64,000 nucleotides of DNA, from positions 310,001-374,000 of the forward strand of contig CAWIGZ010000004.1 in the NCBI GenBank assembly GCA_963835825.1, read 5' to 3'. The DNA is from JADGRB01 sp963835825. GTDB lineage: Bacteria; Myxococcota_A; Polyangia; Fen-1088. Position 1 is the first letter of the stretch; every line of letters starts with the position of its first letter. Under the pieces are notes generated by a model. That model saw only the letters and a program-made list of their open reading frames with translations. It ran no database searches and was not told where the DNA came from. Positions 62,932-64,000 of this stretch are shown piece after piece. The translations under genes were made by a program, and so were the position numbers.

Positions 62932-63651
62932 CTATGGTGCGGCGGCCGCGGACTTGGCCTTGTGGGACTTCTTGTGGCCCGGCGCTCCGCCCGCGCCGTC
63001 GGCGCCGGTCTTGCTGCTCTTGCCGCTCTTGCCGCTCTTGCCACCTTCTCCGGCGGCGACGGCGAGGGGAGTCCCCTTCAGCTTGAACTGCTGGTTGGCG
63101 CCCGACTTCCAGTCCGCCTGGCTGACCACCGTGCCGTCGGCGGTTCCGCCGCCGGTGACGTCCAGCGACTTCCCGCTGTGGCGGGCCACCAGGCGAACGT
63201 TTCCGCCGCCGCCGTCGGCGATGATCCAGTTCTGGTTGGCGCCGCCGTTGCACGGGTACTGCTGCACCAGCGCGCCGTCGTTCATCGCCAAGGCCGAAAC
63301 GTCGAGGCACTTCTCACTGTTGACGTTCACGACGGCGTAGTAGCCGCCCGGCACCGGCGAGAGCTTGAACTGCTGGGCGGGCGTGCCGTTGCACGTCGCG
63401 ATCTCCGCGCGCGCGAGGTCAGCCTTGGTCCCACCGCCGAACTGCAGGCACTTGGTGCCGCTGGCCGTGGCGATGGTGACCGGTGCTTTGACGTCGATGG
63501 TCAACGCAGCCCGGGCTGGCTCGGGAGGAGGGGCCGCGGGCGCCGGCGCCGGCTCTTCCTTCTTGTCCTCTTGCTGAACGCAGCCCGCGGCGAGCGCGAG
63601 CGCCAGCAGCGCCACCAGGGAACCCGAGGACCACTTGTTGATTCGCGTCAT
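62932..63651 (-). CDS. Ricin-type beta-trefoil lectin lipoprotein
   Basis: 239 residues from ATG 63651. Signal peptide with lipobox LAAGC, a Pro/Ala/Glu linker, then a beta-trefoil with three QxF/QxW units: CNGTPAQQFKLSPVP, CNGGANQNWIIADG and WKSGANQQFKLKG, each after a CLD/SLDV turn. Such domains bind galactose-type sugars. A 45-residue tail (GKSGKSGKSSKTGADGAGG, then Lys/His-rich) is unusual. Probably surface-exposed. Confidence 0.87.
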   Translation of the reverse strand: MTRINKWSSGSLVALLALALAAGCVQQEDKKEEPAPAPAAPPPEPARAALTIDVKAPVTIATASGTKCLQFGGGTKADLARAEIATCNGTPAQQFKLSPVPGGYYAVVNVNSEKCLDVSALAMNDGALVQQYPCNGGANQNWIIADGGGGNVRLVARHSGKSLDVTGGGTADGTVVSQADWKSGANQQFKLKGTPLAVAAGEGGKSGKSGKSSKTGADGAGGAPGHKKSHKAKSAAAAP

Positions 63652-63789
63652 GGTGTTTTCCAGTGCAGGACAGGGGCGGAGATTGACGACGGGCAGAGCC
63701 TGCCTCGCCCCCACCTCCAAAGTCAACGGGGCGTGTTTTTCGGTTCCTTTTCCGGTTCTCGTTCGCGTTCCTGGCATAATCCCCGGGCG

Positions 63790-64000
63790 ATGAGCAGCGA
63801 GCCCGTTGCGCCCGGCGCCGACGCCGAGCCGGATTTCGAGCTGACCGAGGCCTCCGGCGTGAGCGCGGGGGCCGTGCCCACCGCGCCGGTCGCCGAGGCG
63901 GGCGCCGCGCCGGAGCGGTCGGCCATTCCGCCCGAGAAGGCGGTCGAGCTGCTCTCGAAGATCAGCCTCTTCTCCGCGCTGCAGCCGAGCTACTTGCGGC
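63790..64000 (+). CDS. N-terminal fragment, cyclic-nucleotide-binding domain protein
   Basis: ATG 63790, open to the window edge (70 residues). About 50 residues of acidic, Ala/Pro-rich sequence (VAPGADAEPDFELTEASG) lead to KAVELLSKISLFSALQPSYL, which matches the first helix of Crp-type cyclic-nucleotide-binding domains (L-x-x-I-x-L-F-S-x-L). The rest is outside, so the output domain is unknown. Confidence 0.6.
   Translation, partial: MSSEPVAPGADAEPDFELTEASGVSAGAVPTAPVAEAGAAPERSAIPPEKAVELLSKISLFSALQPSYLR

Overview
This is a GC-rich, gene-dense chromosomal stretch (about 60 genes, nearly all gaps under 250 bp) from a diderm bacterium, most likely a Myxococcota (deltaproteobacterial) lineage. 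The clues are indirect: LolA and lipoprotein signal peptides (outer membrane), S55 (SpoIVB-like) secreted peptidases, Gly/Ala-rich linker lipoproteins, tandem MshEN repeats, BMC-P vertex proteins, a B12-dependent class II ribonucleotide reductase and very high GC at third codon positions. No rRNA, tRNA, CRISPR array, prophage or transposase was seen.

Layout. 0-6 kb: deacetylase tail, RNase HI, lipoprotein, KirBac K+ channel, M14-like hydrolase, sensor kinase, small membrane proteins. 6-10 kb: a histone-tail-like protein, then a tight run of four BMC-P (EutN/CcmL) genes, an ACT-domain gene and a DUF711 gene. 10-18 kb: secreted phosphoesterase, DUF4380, phosphopantetheinyl transferase, MBL hydrolase, beta-propeller protein, S55 peptidase. 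18-25 kb: argC-argB, glycosyltransferase, DUF502, DUF4112, MFS, MBL. 25-33 kb: uvrC, ftsK, an esterase lipoprotein, lolA, a PEGA-like protein. 33-42 kb: MBL plus cobU, four-repeat MshEN protein, RHH-PIN toxin-antitoxin, nrdJ with predicted NrdR and DnaA sites, ctpA. 42-47 kb: a broken coiled protein, GT4 and glycogen-debranching enzymes. 46-51 kb: a nucleoside-catabolism operon (deoB-deoA-hydrolase-punA-cdd). 51-57 kb: AbrB-PIN toxin-antitoxin, then the replication and translation block prs-rplY-pth-rpsF-rpsR-rplI-dnaB. 57-64 kb: GT39-type transferase, glmS, moaC, trxB, a ricin-lectin lipoprotein and the start of a cyclic-nucleotide-binding protein.

Two things stand out. First, a dispersed element of about 75 bp made of two hairpins at a fixed spacing occurs in five full copies plus a core-only copy (and a possible half copy). 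Its stem sequences differ between copies while pairing is kept, and copies sit inside the reading frames of the first BMC-P gene, the ACT gene and uvrC, as well as directly before argB and in convergent gaps. Second, four BMC-P genes without any shell hexamer gene are coupled to an ACT-DUF711 pair whose ACT protein begins with a helix like those that target cargo to microcompartments.

A caution on quality: at least nine conserved genes or gene segments, including the normally essential rpsF and pth, show single-base frameshifts. This points to residual indel errors in the assembly, so broken genes here should not be read as true pseudogenes without read-level support.
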